Part shown: positions 33,560 to 45,173 of the stretch, one piece after another
Layout: every line of letters begins with the position of its first letter
How positions within the stretch are numbered: position 1 is the first letter of the stretch
Assembly: GCA_016490735.1 (NCBI GenBank)
Contig: JAEMWC010000196.1
Coordinates: 462,501-526,500 of the forward strand
Length of the DNA: 64,000 nt
Direction of reading: 5' to 3'
Origin: Pachyseris speciosa
Taxonomy: Eukaryota > Cnidaria > Anthozoa > Scleractinia > Pachyseridae
The notes under the pieces: model-generated
The model's input: only the letters and a program-made list of their open reading frames with translations
Told to the model about the DNA's origin: nothing
Databases searched by the model: none
Program-made: the position numbers and the translations under genes

Positions 33560-35503
33560 TTATACCTCTGAGCCCCGGCTCTGAGCACTGCAGCTTCCCT
33601 TCTAACATCGCCATGTTTCAGCCCCAGACCCTTTTACACACGAATTTGCTATAGTTTTAGACAGAGCTAGATTTTCAGTAAACAATGTACAGTGTAGACA
33701 AATCCTGCAGATCCATTAACATTAATGCAACGGTCTATCAAAACAATTTTTTTATCTCTTCAAGACAGTGGACACCTCTTATCTCACAGGAGAATATGTG
33801 ACGTCTCTTCTGTTATCGCTATATCGCAATACGTGGTAAGTTAACTGGCACTTCAGTCTATCTTACCGGTGCAAGATATCTAAGCTCAGTCTTCTGTTAA
33901 AAGTGTGATCTAGTGTGCAGTGTTCAAATATGTCAAGTTAAAACGGACTCGCGATAGTTCTGTGATCAACATAATCGTTTACTTTCGTTTCGTTTAAGTC
34001 AGTTTAATAAAATATTTCCAATAGCCGGTGGTCACAGTTAATATATGGACGAAGCTTCATGGACGCACGGACACACGTGCGTCCTGAAATAGTCAGTCGA
34101 AAATAGAAAATGAAGCAAAATAAAATAAAAAAAATGAAAAGAAGTTAATTGCTTTTATTCATTGAGCTCCGCTTGTTTCTTTGAAATGTTGTTTATATAA
34201 AACGGACGGTGTTTTCCCACACCAGAATGTTGGTTTCCACGGAGAAGCGACGCGACGCATTGGTAGACGGGAAGGCAAGCATTGTGGTCATCTAGTTTTA
34301 TCACTCTATAGCCTTGGATCGGCCTGTCTTCGGAGGAGTCTCTCTATTTGCTAGGCGTACCGTGGCCAAAAATCAATAACGACCAAGTACAGATCATTAA
34401 CTTGCCAAGGGCACTGGTAAAATAATGAAGAAACTGAAGTGAAGCTTTAGTAGCAGGAAGGGCTCAAGACGCCACTTCGGAACGTTAAGGACGATGCTAG
34501 ATTTCTTCGCTATCTGTGATACATGTCCATAAACATAAGGAAATCGACTTTAATGTAGGTGCACAAGGAAAACAACGTCGGTCAAAAAGAATACGAGTTA
34601 CTCGTTATTTCATATCAAGTGATAATAATAACAAAGCAAATTAAAAAACCAAAAGTACTGAGCAACTTATTCGGAAACTCGACTAAAAGTTTGGGACAAC
34701 TCAAAGCGTGTTTCTGGAACGCTCTAGCGAGTAGCACAGCATCCTGCTAATCAGAGTCACACATTTCAAAACGGTGAGATTAGAAACGTCACGACAACTG
34801 TCAGAAAAATTTGCAGTCCCGTATAAATTAAGCTGTTGAAAGCCTAATTCAGTGTGCGCTTTTAGTCATCAATGTCAACAAAACCTGGGGATATGTTTAC
34901 ATCTACATATATAATTGATACTACAACTTGAGTTATAACGATGGTTGACGCCACTTCCCTCACAGAAAATAGAATCTTTTGCGTCATTAAAATGTCAAAA
35001 CCTAATCTCCGTCTGTCTTCCCGGTAAATAAAGTATACGGTAATAAGAAGGGAGCCTCCTTTGGTTTGTTTTGAGCAAACCACTGAAAAGTTAACACGAG
35101 TGACCTTCCTGTGCAACGTGTCCAATGCATTAAAATATGCAAAGTTAGCCTGACTTTGATGACTTGCAAAATTGTCATATGTGGCCTTTTTAAAAGGCAT
35201 TATTTTGTTTCTTTTACTTATAATCCTAAAGTAGTAATGACAAACAGTGTCTCTTAAAAGAAGGAAAGAGATGGGTCTCACGCAAGAATGTTAAAGTGAA
35301 ATTTCAACTAAACAAAACACAATGTTATTGCAGTCGAATGAATTGTATGGACATTAATGATATCAGTCTGTAAAAGTGCGATGTTGGGGACAAAATAAAG
35401 CCAATGTGAGAGAGGAATTAGTGATATTTGATCCAAAATGGCCTTCAATTAGAACGAAAATAACACACTGGAACCTTCACCAGCGTGAACACTTTGGAGG
35501 GAA
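33560..35503. other. Duplicated flank, no gene
   Basis: The stretch 33570-34090 parallels 7560-8060. Around 34700-34860 it parallels 52080-52200. From about 35060 it joins the common upstream module (GTGACCTTCCTGTGCAACGT). No exon is recognised. Confidence 0.55.
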
Positions 35504-35506
35504 TAA

Positions 35507-35891
35507 GGCCCGTTTCAAACGTCGTGCTACTGCCGTGTCGAACTCAATTACTCGAATTAAATTCGACTTAAGCACGACGTTTGAAACCAAGTCGTGCTAC
35601 TGCCGTGTAGCACGGCAAGGCTTGTCGTGCTACACGGCAGTAGCACGACTTGGTTTCAAACGTCGTGCTACTGCCGTGTCGAACTCAATTCACAAATTAA
35701 CATTTTGGATTTGCTTTGTGCAACGGCTGGTAAGTGTTTTAATTACGGCACCCGACGATTCTGGGTACGAGATTGGGCGACAACTTTTTATTCAACGGAA
35801 TTAAATTCGACGTCTGAAACCAAGTCGTGCTGGAGTCGTGCGACAGTCGAGCCAGCTAAGCACGGCAGTAGCGCGACGTTTGAAACGGGCC
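35507..35891. mobile_element. PIF/Harbinger-like MITE with TAA target duplication
   Basis: Ends GGCCCGTTTCAAACGTCG and CGACGTTTGAAACGGGCC are inverted repeats, and TAA lies at both sides (35504-35506 and 35892-35894). The empty site in a sister module (52911) reads GAATAAACC. The interior holds further inverted copies of a CGTGCTACTGCCGTG motif, giving several nested hairpins. Confidence 0.85.
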
Positions 35892-36816
35892 TAAACCGCC
35901 GTAAAGACGCAGACGGGACGGTGAGTACACTCCTGAAAACTGAAAGGACTAAAGGCAACAGTCACAGAAATACGCTGGGAAACGAACGACAGAAAAGGAG
36001 CGTGGATCAGAAATTTCAGAATGAAACTCCTCTATTGTCATGCAGGTATGTAAGTTTTGCATTAACGACATAGGTATGTCTGTAAACAATAAATTCGAAT
36101 TATCAGAGAAATTATACTTCATGAATATGGGGAAGACGCGAGGTAACTGAATACGTGGGACTTTTGACCAAACTTTACTTCACAAGGTCGGTGGTTCGAC
36201 GTTGGATCGGTAACTCGATTCTCGGAACAAGAAACCGTTCACTTCAACTCTGTTTGTCAAGGTGTACAGGCGACAAAACGCTTGGGGTAATCACGAGCGA
36301 ATATTATACACTATTCGGGTTGAATACCGATTGTCTGACATTTTATGGAATCGATCAGACAACAAAAATTACAGGACATTCGGAAAAAAAGGAAAGAATT
36401 TTGCTACGGGAATTGACGAACTTTTGTTCGGAGGAGACTAAATTTCATTGAGATTATCTCGGTTCCTCGAGGAAGAAACACTAAATGATTAATGGAAAAC
36501 CGCAAAGAACCCTACGAATGGCGAGTAAAGTCGTGGACAAACTTGGGGAAACATGGAAATAAAGAAGACAAAAAGACCGTTGGAAACAAACAAGAGAAGT
36601 TTGCAAGACTGGAAATTTCTTCTAGATATGAAATTATCTATTCTACTACACGTATGTACGACTTCCAAATGTCGCCATTACATCTTTGTGTAAACAGTAA
36701 CATTGTTGTTGTGTAGTGCTTAGTGTGTCCTCCATCCGATCAAAACTTTGTAGAGTCGCTCGGTCGTACGCTCAAGGTTGGTTTTACCATCGTATTATTT
36801 TCTTTGACAACGTAAT

Positions 36817-37180
36817 TTAAATATGTGACTGATCATCGCAGTTATGAACACTACTTAAGCAGTAGTGAAAATAAAGCTGAAAAAAATTCAGGCTAGTACG
36901 GGATTCGAAACCACGACCTCTGCGATACCGGTGCAGCCGCTCTACCAACTGACCTAACAAGCCATCTGGGACCTGGTCGTTTTGTTGGTTCGTAATGTAC
37001 CAGTGAGTGGTGAATATATGAGAATGAATATATGAAAATCATATCTTTGAACTGCGGATTAATGATTAAATATGTGACTGATCATCGCATTTATTTTCAC
37101 TACTTAAGCAGTAGTGAAAATAAATGATTTTCATATGTGATGAATATGTGATTTTCATATATTCATTCTCATACAACGTA
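36817..37180 (-). repeat. tRNA-derived SINE with tRNA-like head at 36891-36963
   Basis: The minus-strand head GGCTTGTTAGGTCAGTTGG has a B box (GTGGTTTCGAATCCC) and acceptor arms with one mismatch. The anticodon loop CCGGTAT has C in place of the universal U33. The flanks carry CACTACTTAAGCAGTAGTG hairpins and repeated AT-rich CATATGA motifs, shared with 41400-41740. Confidence 0.65.
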
Positions 37181-37727
37181 ATTTGTTGCTAAAATGCAGG
37201 CTACGCCTTTTTGTCGCTTCTCGATAAATCGGAAAGAGCGACATAATCAGGACCAACAACCCATCCAAAGAAGAAAAGATAAACTCATGTTTCATTCTAA
37301 AGAATCTAGCGGGTTTTACTCAGTCCTTATGATCCACTTTGGTGAAATAGGAGTCTTCTTGCATATAATGAATAGCATCATCAAGAAACTTGAAGAAGAA
37401 TCAGAGGAAGAGAAGACAAAACGAAACAAAATCTCACTGGTGAATGACACAGTCCTTCAGAAATAGGAATTATTGTGTTTAGTTTCTCATCCTAACATGC
37501 TACTGCCCTCCTCGGTTTCTAGTTTGTTTTTTGGTGGGACACTTCGTCTTTTTAGCCGCAAAAATCATAGCGCTGGGTATGTTCAGACATTCGTCATTTT
37601 TATTTCTAAAGCTGAGACCTTTCCTCCTTTGAATTTTAACCTAAATCTACGCAATTTTCGAGGATTCATTTAATAGAAGAAATTTGTAATATAACACTTG
37701 AGTAAAAACAATTCAATTTGCTCCTAG
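37181..37727. other. Upstream module of copy E
   Basis: The stretch is collinear with other copies' upstream DNA (TCTAAAGAATCTAGCGGGTT and CCTCCTCGGTTTCTAGTTTG landmarks). No gene is supported, although short frames exist. Confidence 0.6.
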
Positions 37728-37937
37728 GGAGGGAATGAGGCGAGTGACAGCTAAAGTAAACTTGGTAAAAACTGATTGGACGGGGCTGCAAGCAAGAAAA
37801 TATTCCAGCAATGTAAACACGACTTTCTTGGTTGCCTTGAACAAAAGTAACTACGACTATCGGGTTTAGTCATAACAGTCGGTGATCTCATAGTCGAGTT
37901 TTTGAACAGCTAACAACGTTGAGTTGCAGTTTTCAAA
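37728..37937 (+). promoter_or_regulatory. Conserved proximal promoter block of copy E
   Basis: GGGAGGGAATGAGGCGAGTG, CTGATTGGACGGGGCTGCA and AAAATATTCC occur in standard order, 210 bases from block start to ATG. The TATA-like core differs by one base from copies B and C. Confidence 0.55.
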
Positions 37938-39312
37938 ATGTGCTTATTTCTCCAATATTGTTTTCTTGCATTGTTCTTTGTACTGACATTGAATGGTCAC
38001 AAATCATCCGGCAAATCTTGCGCCAAACCGTACGACAAGATGATGGTTTGTAACCTGATGTGTAATCTCCTTCAGGATTCGGGCGCAAACGATGCCATTA
38101 AAATGCTGCAAACTAAACTGGAAGCTCTCATTGCGGCGGTAAACAAACCTTCGCCTACGCAGAAACCAGGTAAATGACTTAAAGCTAGCGCTTTTTGCTT
38201 TGGCTCTGTTTGGACTGATTTTAAATCGTCACGATTGCTTTGTTGACTAAATATACATCCGCTCGTGTCCACGCAGTTCTTTTACCGCTCGCGCCTTTTG
38301 TGCTTCTTCGTCGACAAACGAGGACAGACTTATAAAAGTCTGATGAAGTATTCGGCATAATTTTCTTTGTTTTCAATTTTTAAGTCTACTGACCAAATTC
38401 TTACCTTCTTTTAGCCGGTCCAGTCTCTTCTTGCAAGAAGCAGTATGAAAAACACAGGTCAGTTTTCACATGCTGTTCAGTAACATTTACTGATCATATT
38501 TCAAGTTTTGAGAGTCAATTGGCCAAGAAATTGCAAACCTGTGAATAATAACCCCTTCTGACCGTGTTAACTCTTTCCACAGCTCCAACAAAAGCCAAGT
38601 ATATCCGCTCATGTTTTGGTTCACAGAAAATTCCTGTTTACTGTCACATGGGAAACTTTGGATGCGGAGATGGAGGCTGGACGCTGGCCATGAAGATTGA
38701 CGGCACAAAGGTAAACACTCAAGTGTCTTCTATAAAGATCATTCTTGAAGAGTTTGTACACATAGTTACTTAGCTGACATATTTTTTTTCTTTTTTGTCT
38801 TTCAGAAAATCTTCCATTACGATTCTGCTTTCTGGAGCAACAGAAATGCCTATAACCTGGCAGGAGGCAACACTGGCTTTGATACACAACAGACCAAGTT
38901 ACCCACCTACTGGAACACACCATTCTCCAAGATCTGTCTCGGTATGAAGATCGGGAAACAAATCAAGTTCCTCGTCATCAACAAGCAGGCCAAGTCTCTG
39001 TACGCACTGATTGCTGACGGCAAATATCGCGCCACCTCACTGGGTCGTAACACGTGGAAGACACTGATTGGTTCACAGGCGTCCTTGCAAACAAACTGCA
39101 ACAAGGAAGGTTTCAATGCTGTTTCTAGTGCTAAGGGCTACTCCAAAGCAAGAATTGGTATCCTTGGAAACGATCAGAAAGATTGCACAACCTGTGATTC
39201 GCGTATAGGCTTTGGTACTGGAGGGTACAGTGACGACTCCAACACGTGTGGAAACCATGGGCACGACAATAAAACAAAGATCAAAGCCATGGGCTACATT
39301 TTGGTTCAGTGA
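37938..39312 (+). pseudogene. USOMP5-like copy E, single-base frameshift in exon 3
   Basis: Exons are 37938-38169, 38415-38457, 38583-38710 and 38806-39312. The signal peptide begins MCLFLQYCFLALFFVL. Exons 1, 2 and 4 are open and splice phases fit, but exon 3 is 128 nt instead of 127. ATGTTTTGG replaces the ATGTTTGG of every other copy, adding one T to a homopolymer at about 38613. The shifted frame meets a stop before the exon ends. Without that one base the gene would be intact, so a sequencing error is a serious alternative. Exon 4 has K-to-N in AGGNTGF and ends [16 protein letters not shown] lies at 39358. Confidence 0.8.
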
Positions 39313-39409
39313 ATTGGAACTGATGCGTGCTTTACTGTACTCAAGAGTCACTAATATAATAAAGATCAATCGTCTTTAAATGTTTGTCAAATTTCACTGC
39401 ACTACGGTG

Positions 39410-39570
39410 ATTGAAAGACTCTAGAACTGACAAAGGAGTGACTATAGTATACTTACTGACTTACTAGAGCGACCGGCTGAATGTCTGACTAACTGAGAAG
39501 CTGACTGACTGACCGAGAGACTGGCTGACTAACTCTGACTGATTGACTGACTGTATGAATGAATGTTAAA
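39410..39570. repeat. TGAC-type tetranucleotide array 3' of copy E
   Basis: Imperfect CTGA/GACT units with interruptions start about 100 bases after the stop codon. Confidence 0.75.
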
Positions 39571-39716
39571 ACTGATAGACTTGTACCTGTCCTCCTCCCT
39601 ATCTGATGTATTCGCCGAATGTCAAAAAAACATTCCAATCAATGCAAAAACTGCTAACCTTACCAAATGGAAACAGATTGGCATGTTGATTAATAGCCCT
39701 TTATATAGTCGAAGCT

Positions 39717-40139
39717 CTCCTAACGGACACTCTCGTAAGCGGACAGCTCTACTTACGGCCGCCTTGTTTGCAACCCCGTTTTAACTCCCATACAAACTCT
39801 CTATTTTTACATTCTTGTAAGTGGACATTCCCATAAGCGGCCGCGGACACTTTCAGAAATTATGACTTAGACTTTTTCTTTGTTTTTAAGCTCCCGTAAG
39901 CGGACACCCCAAAGAAAATCCCATTAACAACCTCTGTATCTTGTTTTCATCCATCAACTTCACATCGCCCTTCGTCACAATGATTTTTCATTAATTACAG
40001 TACCATGTTTCAGTGTTTGTCTATCCCCTACACCTCTAGTGGCCGCTTACGAGAACCATTCTCGTAAGCGGCCAGCTCCAGTTACGGACACTTTTTTCGC
40101 GTCCCGCGAGGGTGTCCGCTTAAGAGAGCTTCGAATGTA
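39717..40139. mobile_element. Mariner-like MITE
   Basis: The left end GTCGAAGCTCTCCTAACGGA is the diverged inverse of the right end (TCCGCTTAAGAGAGCTTCGA). Internal GTAAGCGGACA motifs recur on both strands. Ends of the CGAAGCTCTC type next to TA suggest Tc1/mariner ancestry. No transposase is present, and the exact target duplication is unclear. Confidence 0.65.
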
Positions 40140-41052
40140 CAAACCCCATGGACAGCTAGTGGCTTTTACGGCGGGATAAATTTTGGGAGGCCCTTAAAGC
40201 CAGGTCATAATCACCTGAGAAAATTTAATTACCTGTTGAAAAAAGGTGGACTTTGCTCCTGGGTAAACAATACCTTTAGACTTGAAATTAAATGGTCTTG
40301 AAATAAAATGGTCTTGATTTTTAGAAAGCTGGAAAGACTCTGGGATGAGATTCCATGGAGTTAACTGTTGTCTGGGAAAGAGGACTATTCACGTAAAGAA
40401 TAAAGGCAGTTCAAATTGTTAGTCTGTACGAGTGACTCCTAAAATTCTGGCAACAGAGTATCCCGGAGACATTGTGTTTTAACGTCAGAAATTAAAGCCG
40501 AACCTTACTTACAACAACAAACTGTTAACGGATGTGCAAAGTCGTCTAGCCAATGATCAGTGGGTATGTAGGAGTATCTTGTGTAAAGACACCGTTATTC
40601 ACTTTCGGTTCATAGCAAAATCTTTTTTTTCTCTTCTCAATAACTGAACACACCCTCATTCTTGCATTCACCTCATGAAAGTAAAACTTTAGAAAAATAA
40701 TTGGTTTAAGCTAAGGAAACAATGATCTAAACATGGATGGTGATCTTGCTTTTTAATAGTAGCTTTTAGGCAATTAAGATTCTACCAGACACCCATTCCA
40801 CTGTTTGTTTTGTTTACGTCTTGTTATAAGCTCTTTCAGATTATTGCTTCTTATCACTATATTTACTTTCCGGAAACGTGTGGTGCGTGTCTCGAACAAC
40901 CATGTAGGTGCTAGCTGATTTTCCTTTGCTTGAAACAATAATTGCAAAATTTAGTTTCTCTTTCAGAAGTTATCAAACAGAACAATTTATTCAAAACAAA
41001 GATTTCTCTCTCAAGTAAAATGCTCTAAAAATACCTGTGGAACCATGCCACC
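40140..41052. other. Spacer collinear with 16300-17190
   Basis: This is non-coding. It shares ordered landmarks with the spacer before the solo tail at 17190 (CACCTGAGAAAAT, GTATGTAGGAGTATCT, CCAGACACCCATTCCACTG). Confidence 0.65.
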
Positions 41053-41113
41053 CTCAGATCCGACAATGGAGACAAAAAGATCAAAGCCATGGGATTCATA
41101 TTGACTCGGTAAT
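41053..41113 (+). pseudogene. Second solo C-terminal tail of USOMP5-like last exon
   Basis: It reads SDNGDKKIKAMGFILTR then TAA, about 19 codons. It is the sister of 17190-17275 and has the same preceding spacer. No acceptor or upstream exon is present. Confidence 0.8.
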
Positions 41114-41141
41114 GAGCAAATTCGTCCGATGTAAGGTAATC

Positions 41142-41240
41142 CGGATTCCGGAATCCAAGAAATATTTGCTTCTGGAATCCGGAATCCTGGGCTTGGAATC
41201 CGAAATCCAGCTCCAGGAATCCGATTGAAATCCTGAATCC
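41142..41240. repeat. GGAATCC-based minisatellite
   Basis: The motif GGAATCC or ATTCCGGAATCC occurs about nine times at irregular spacing of 7-15 bases within 100 bp. Some copies are inverted by the self-complementary core GGATTCCGGAATCC, so this stretch can form hairpins. Confidence 0.75.
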
Positions 41241-41399
41241 AAGTTTCTGAAGATTCATTCCAAATCGGTTTGATTTTCCGGCCAAAACTGCAGGCGACTA
41301 TTTGAGCCTTCTGTGCGTGTTTCGCTCGAAACGAGAGAAAACGGCGCATGGAAAGTCTGGCAAGAAACGTATCGACTTAACAGCGGGAGCGCCGGGCTC

Positions 41400-41740
41400 C
41401 CGAAGGGCCACCAAGGGGAGCACCGTATATAATGAATATCTGAAAATCATATATTTGAACTGCGGATTAAAGAATGAATATGTGAATGATCATCGCAGTT
41501 ATGGACACTACTTAAACAGTAGTGAAAATAAAGCCTGAAAAAAGTTCAGGCTTGTACGGGAATCTAACCCACGACCTCTGCGATACCGGTGCAGTGCTCT
41601 ACCAACTGAGCTAACAAGCCATCTGGGAGCTGGTCATTTTGTTGGTTCGTTATATACCCGTGAGTGGTAATATGCATGTGAGAATGAACATATGAAAATG
41701 ATATATTTCAACAGTGGATTAAAGAATTAATATGTGAATG
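41400..41740 (-). repeat. tRNA-derived SINE with tRNA-Thr-like head at 41549-41620
   Basis: The 72-nt minus-strand head folds as a cloverleaf: acceptor GGCTTGT with ACAAGCC (7 of 7), D arm GCTC/GAGC and anticodon stem CTGCA/CGCAG with one mismatch. The T stem is GTGGG/CCCGT with two G-U pairs. The anticodon would be GGT (Thr), but position 33 is C and the T loop reads TTAGATT instead of TTCGATT, so it is not a normal tRNA. The flanks match the SINE at 36817. Confidence 0.65.
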
Positions 41741-42248
41741 ACAAGTGCTCTGTTCGCCAAAACTACAATTCAGTTTTCATGGCAAACACATCAATACGCA
41801 GCAGCGGAAGTACAATCACAAAATTTCTTTAAATGGTTCAAAAACCTGAAGCACGCAACAGAATGTTTTCAACTGACGTTCTTCCTTCATGCTTTGTTTT
41901 AACACGAGGATGTGTTCTTCGTCTGCACTCAGCGCAAACCGACTATAATCACTGACAAAAATACAAGGCTTTTATCTGAAATTAAAGTACAAAACCGTGA
42001 AAACAAAAACAATCATTTTAGATACATGTGTATTTCTATGCAATCCAGCCATCCCCATTATATGTCCCGCCCATTCTCGTCTCCATAGCCCTTTTCGCTT
42101 CTCTTAGCCGCCATGTTTCGGTTCCAGGCCCAGGCTACGATAACTGAAGAGTATTCAGTATGTATTTTCAGTCAACAGTGTAAACAAATACTGTAGATCG
42201 GTTGACATGGTCTTTCAGTATAAAACAGGTCATATTTCTTATAAAGGA
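41741..42248. other. Duplicated flank with an empty AT insertion site
   Basis: The stretch is collinear with 17885-18215 and 61440-61690. At about 42150 it reads GAGTATTCAG, the unoccupied form of the site hit at 18218 and 46476. No gene is seen. Confidence 0.65.
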
Positions 42249-42572
42249 ACTAGCCTCCTTCGCAGACGTCTTTGGTCTCGTCACGCGTTCCTTCCCCAAG
42301 AACGTCTGCTGAACTGAACTGCCCCTTCCTTTCGCCGGCAGTTAGCCCTTGATTTGAAGAACCAATAACGAGCTGCGTAAGAATGGAAATCGACACCCGA
42401 TTCACGTGCATCGTCTGTGAAAATAATCCCTGGTCGAAGTCCTACTTTACATAAATTGGAAAACGAACTATAATTGGCTAACCGCCGCGAACGGAAGTGG
42501 TAGTTCAGTTCAGCAGACGTTCGTGGGAAGGAACGCGTGACGAGCCCAAAGACGTCTGCGAAGGAGGCTAGT
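42249..42572. mobile_element. TIR MITE (hAT-like family), complete copy
   Basis: The ends ACTAGCCTCCTTCGCAGACG and CGTCTGCGAAGGAGGCTAGT are perfect inverted repeats, and the arms continue for about 80 bases (CACGCGTTCCTTCC, CAGCAGACGTT). AAAGGA, or AAAGGAAC depending on the boundary chosen, is duplicated at both sides. Sister flanks (8755, 61790) show the empty site. A second copy at 50006 is split by another element, and a terminal piece lies at 45888. Confidence 0.8.
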
Positions 42573-43076
42573 AAAGGAACCTGACAAATTTTCTCTTATT
42601 TACGGGAATAAAAGTGAAGTACCTTTTCTCAGTCACCACTGAATCTCTGTGCATAACTCAGCGTATTCTGTCTTAGCGGGACCTATAATGTCAGCAAATA
42701 GGATAGCAGCCTTGTTTTGTTTGTCTCAGTGAGCAAACGAATGAAAGTTAGCACAAGTGACCTTCCTGTGCAACGTGTCCAACACATTAAAACATGCTAA
42801 GTTAACCTGATTTTTTATGACTTCTAAAAATGCCATAAGCAGCCTTTTTAAGAGAATTATTTTGTTTCATCTACTTAAAATTCTAAAATAAATAATAAAC
42901 AGTGATCCTTTAAAGGAACGGATTCTTAAAAGAAGGAAAGTGATGGGACCTTACCCCGGAATGTTAACGTGAAATTCAAAATATAAAAACATAACAAAGG
43001 TATTGCAATCGAATGAAATGTAGGCACGTTTATGGAACTCACTCTGTAACAGTGCGATGTTTTCCGAGAGGAATGA
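42573..43076. other. Upstream module of copy F (left part)
   Basis: This is the shared module with CTGTGCAACGTGTCCAACAC. No gene is seen. Confidence 0.6.
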
Positions 43077-43473
43077 GGGCCTGTTCACATGAAGGTAAGG
43101 GACCCCAGGCAGGTGAGGTCCCCCACCTAGGTGGGTTACCGATCTCTCCATACAGTCTCTCTTTTTTTCTCGATAGCGTTCACATGTGAGGTGGGGTACC
43201 TCACCGAGGCAGGTTAGCCGGTCAACCAGGGCGGGTAACCCGCTTAGCAGGGGTGAGTTTTCTCCATGTGTATGCTGGAGGCGGGGTGGGGTGAGGTTCA
43301 TCCGGGCAATTATCTCTGAATTCTTTTGTCAATATACGTTCTTAGCGACCACGCGATAGCATTTTAAACCCACCCCAGCGCCCCGGGGTTGCATGTGAAG
43401 GCTAGCTTTTTTGGACCACGGGTAGGTGGGGGACGTCACCTGCCTGGGTCCCCACCTCCATGTGAACAGGCCC
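43077..43473. mobile_element. PIF/Harbinger-like MITE, about 400 bp
   Basis: The ends GGGCCTGTTCACATG and CATGTGAACAGGCCC are inverted repeats with G-rich arms (GGTAAGGGACCCCAGGCAGG against CCTGCCTGGGTCCCC). The flanks are TGA at the left and TTA at the right. Sister modules read GGAATTAGTGATA, so TTA was probably duplicated and the left copy has mutated. Confidence 0.75.
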
Positions 43474-44972
43474 TTAGTGATATTAGGTTGAAAATGGCTG
43501 AAATTAGCACGAAAATAACGCACGGAATAAATCACCGGAAACAAGCAGTCGGAACAGCGAGTACACTGATGAAGACCTTCGTGTATTAAAAAGGAGAGAA
43601 TCACAAAACTACGATGGAAAACGAACAATAGGTAGGGAGGAGAGATCGGTAATTTCAGAATGGCAAACTTCTGTTGCAATCCAGGTATGTAAGATTTGCA
43701 TTAACGACATAGTTCTGTCTGTAAAACATAAATACGACTTCTCAGAGAAAAATATACTTCATGAATTGGGGAAAAAGCGAGGTTAAAAACAGGCAAATAC
43801 ATGAGAATTGTCATAAAACTTTACTTCAGAAGACCACAAGGTCGGTAGTTCTGCTTTAAGCCATTATCTCGACTGTCGGAATTGAACAAGAAAAACTTCA
43901 CTTCACAATCTCTCTGTTTACAGGTGACAAAACGCTTGGGGTAAACCCCCGATGAATTACAACTAAGTAATCGTGTCGAATACCATACAATAACCCGACA
44001 TTAGTTTATGGAATCGATCAGCCCAGGGGAATGGACGAAGTTTTGTTCGGAGGAGACTAAATTTAATTGACAAAACAGGAAATAATACATATCAATTGCC
44101 GCGTACACATTATCTCGGCTCCTCGAGGGCAAAACATCAGTGGACCGCCGCAAAGAAGCAATTCGAACGGCGAGTAAAGTTGCAAACAAACTTGGCGAAA
44201 CAAGTAAATGAAGAAGAGAATAAGACCGTACGAAACAAACAATCAAGTTTGCAAGACAGCAACTTTCACCAAGATAAATTCTCCATTCTATTCAAAAGGA
44301 TGCATGATTTGCATCGACTGCCATTAAATGCTTGTGTAAACAGTAGCATTTTTGTTGTGTAGTGAACAGCGCGTGGTCCTCTTTCAGATCAAAACTACCT
44401 TGAGTCGGTTGATGGTACGTTAAAGGTTGTTTTTAACACCTTATTGTTTTCTTTGACAAGAAAAGTTTATTTTGTATGGTGTATAAATAGGAAACAGCGA
44501 CATGCTATTGACCAACAAACCATCCAGAGAGCAGTTGTTATATTTATGCGGCTCCATTCTAAAGAAACTAGCGGGTATAACTCTCTTCTTATCAGTCTTA
44601 TGAACCACTTCGGTCAAACTAGGCCTTTATTGTGTTTTATATCAACTAGGATATCGCAAAATTTAAGAATAATCTGGGGAAGTGAAAACTAAAACAAGAC
44701 AAATTTTCACAAATGAAGAGAAATTCTTATGTTTAGTTTGTTTAGTTTAACATGTCAGTGCCCTCCTCGGTTTCTAGTTTGTTCTCTTTTAAGACACTTT
44801 TTATCACTACAATTATTGCCTCGATATTTCATGACCTTCGTCATTTTTATTTCTAACGTTGAGATCTTTCCTTCTTTGAATTTTAACCTAAAACTCCGCA
44901 ATCTTTGAGAATTTATTTGAATATTATATTTGTGATTTACTGAAGACTTGAGGAAAAATTAATCTTCCATCA
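43474..44972. other. Upstream module of copy F (right part)
   Basis: This is the collinear upstream module with the TGGAATCGATCAGCCCA, GGTTTCTAGTTTG and GACCTTCGTCATTTTTATTTC landmarks. Short frames are not conserved between modules. No gene is seen. Confidence 0.6.
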
Positions 44973-45173
44973 GGGAGGGAATGAGGCGAGTGAAGGTAAA
45001 CGTAACCTTGGAAAAAATTGATTGGTCAGGGCTTTATGCAAGAAAATATACCAGCATAGTAAACACAACCTTCTTGGTTGCCCTGAAATTAACTATGTAC
45101 AAGACTATCAAATAATCATAACACTCACAGAGTCTTTTTGAGCGGCTGACAACGTTAAATTGGAGTTTTCGAA
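44973..45173 (+). promoter_or_regulatory. Conserved proximal promoter block of copy F
   Basis: GGGAGGGAATGAGGCGAGTG, TTGATTGGTCAGGGCTTTA and AAAATATACC are all intact, although the gene that follows is broken. Confidence 0.55.

Noticed and set aside
35376..36073. Two overlapping + frames of 142 and 159 residues
   Set aside because: They run through the Harbinger-like MITE with its CGTGCTACTGCC repeats, so their length is a by-product of repeat sequence.
41549..41620. Functional tRNA-Thr gene
   Set aside because: The cloverleaf pairs well but position 33 is C and the T loop is TTAGATT. It also sits inside a SINE repeated at 36891.
42951..43679. Minus frames of 116 residues each
   Set aside because: They fall in the G/C-rich arms of the 43077 MITE and have no protein-like pattern.
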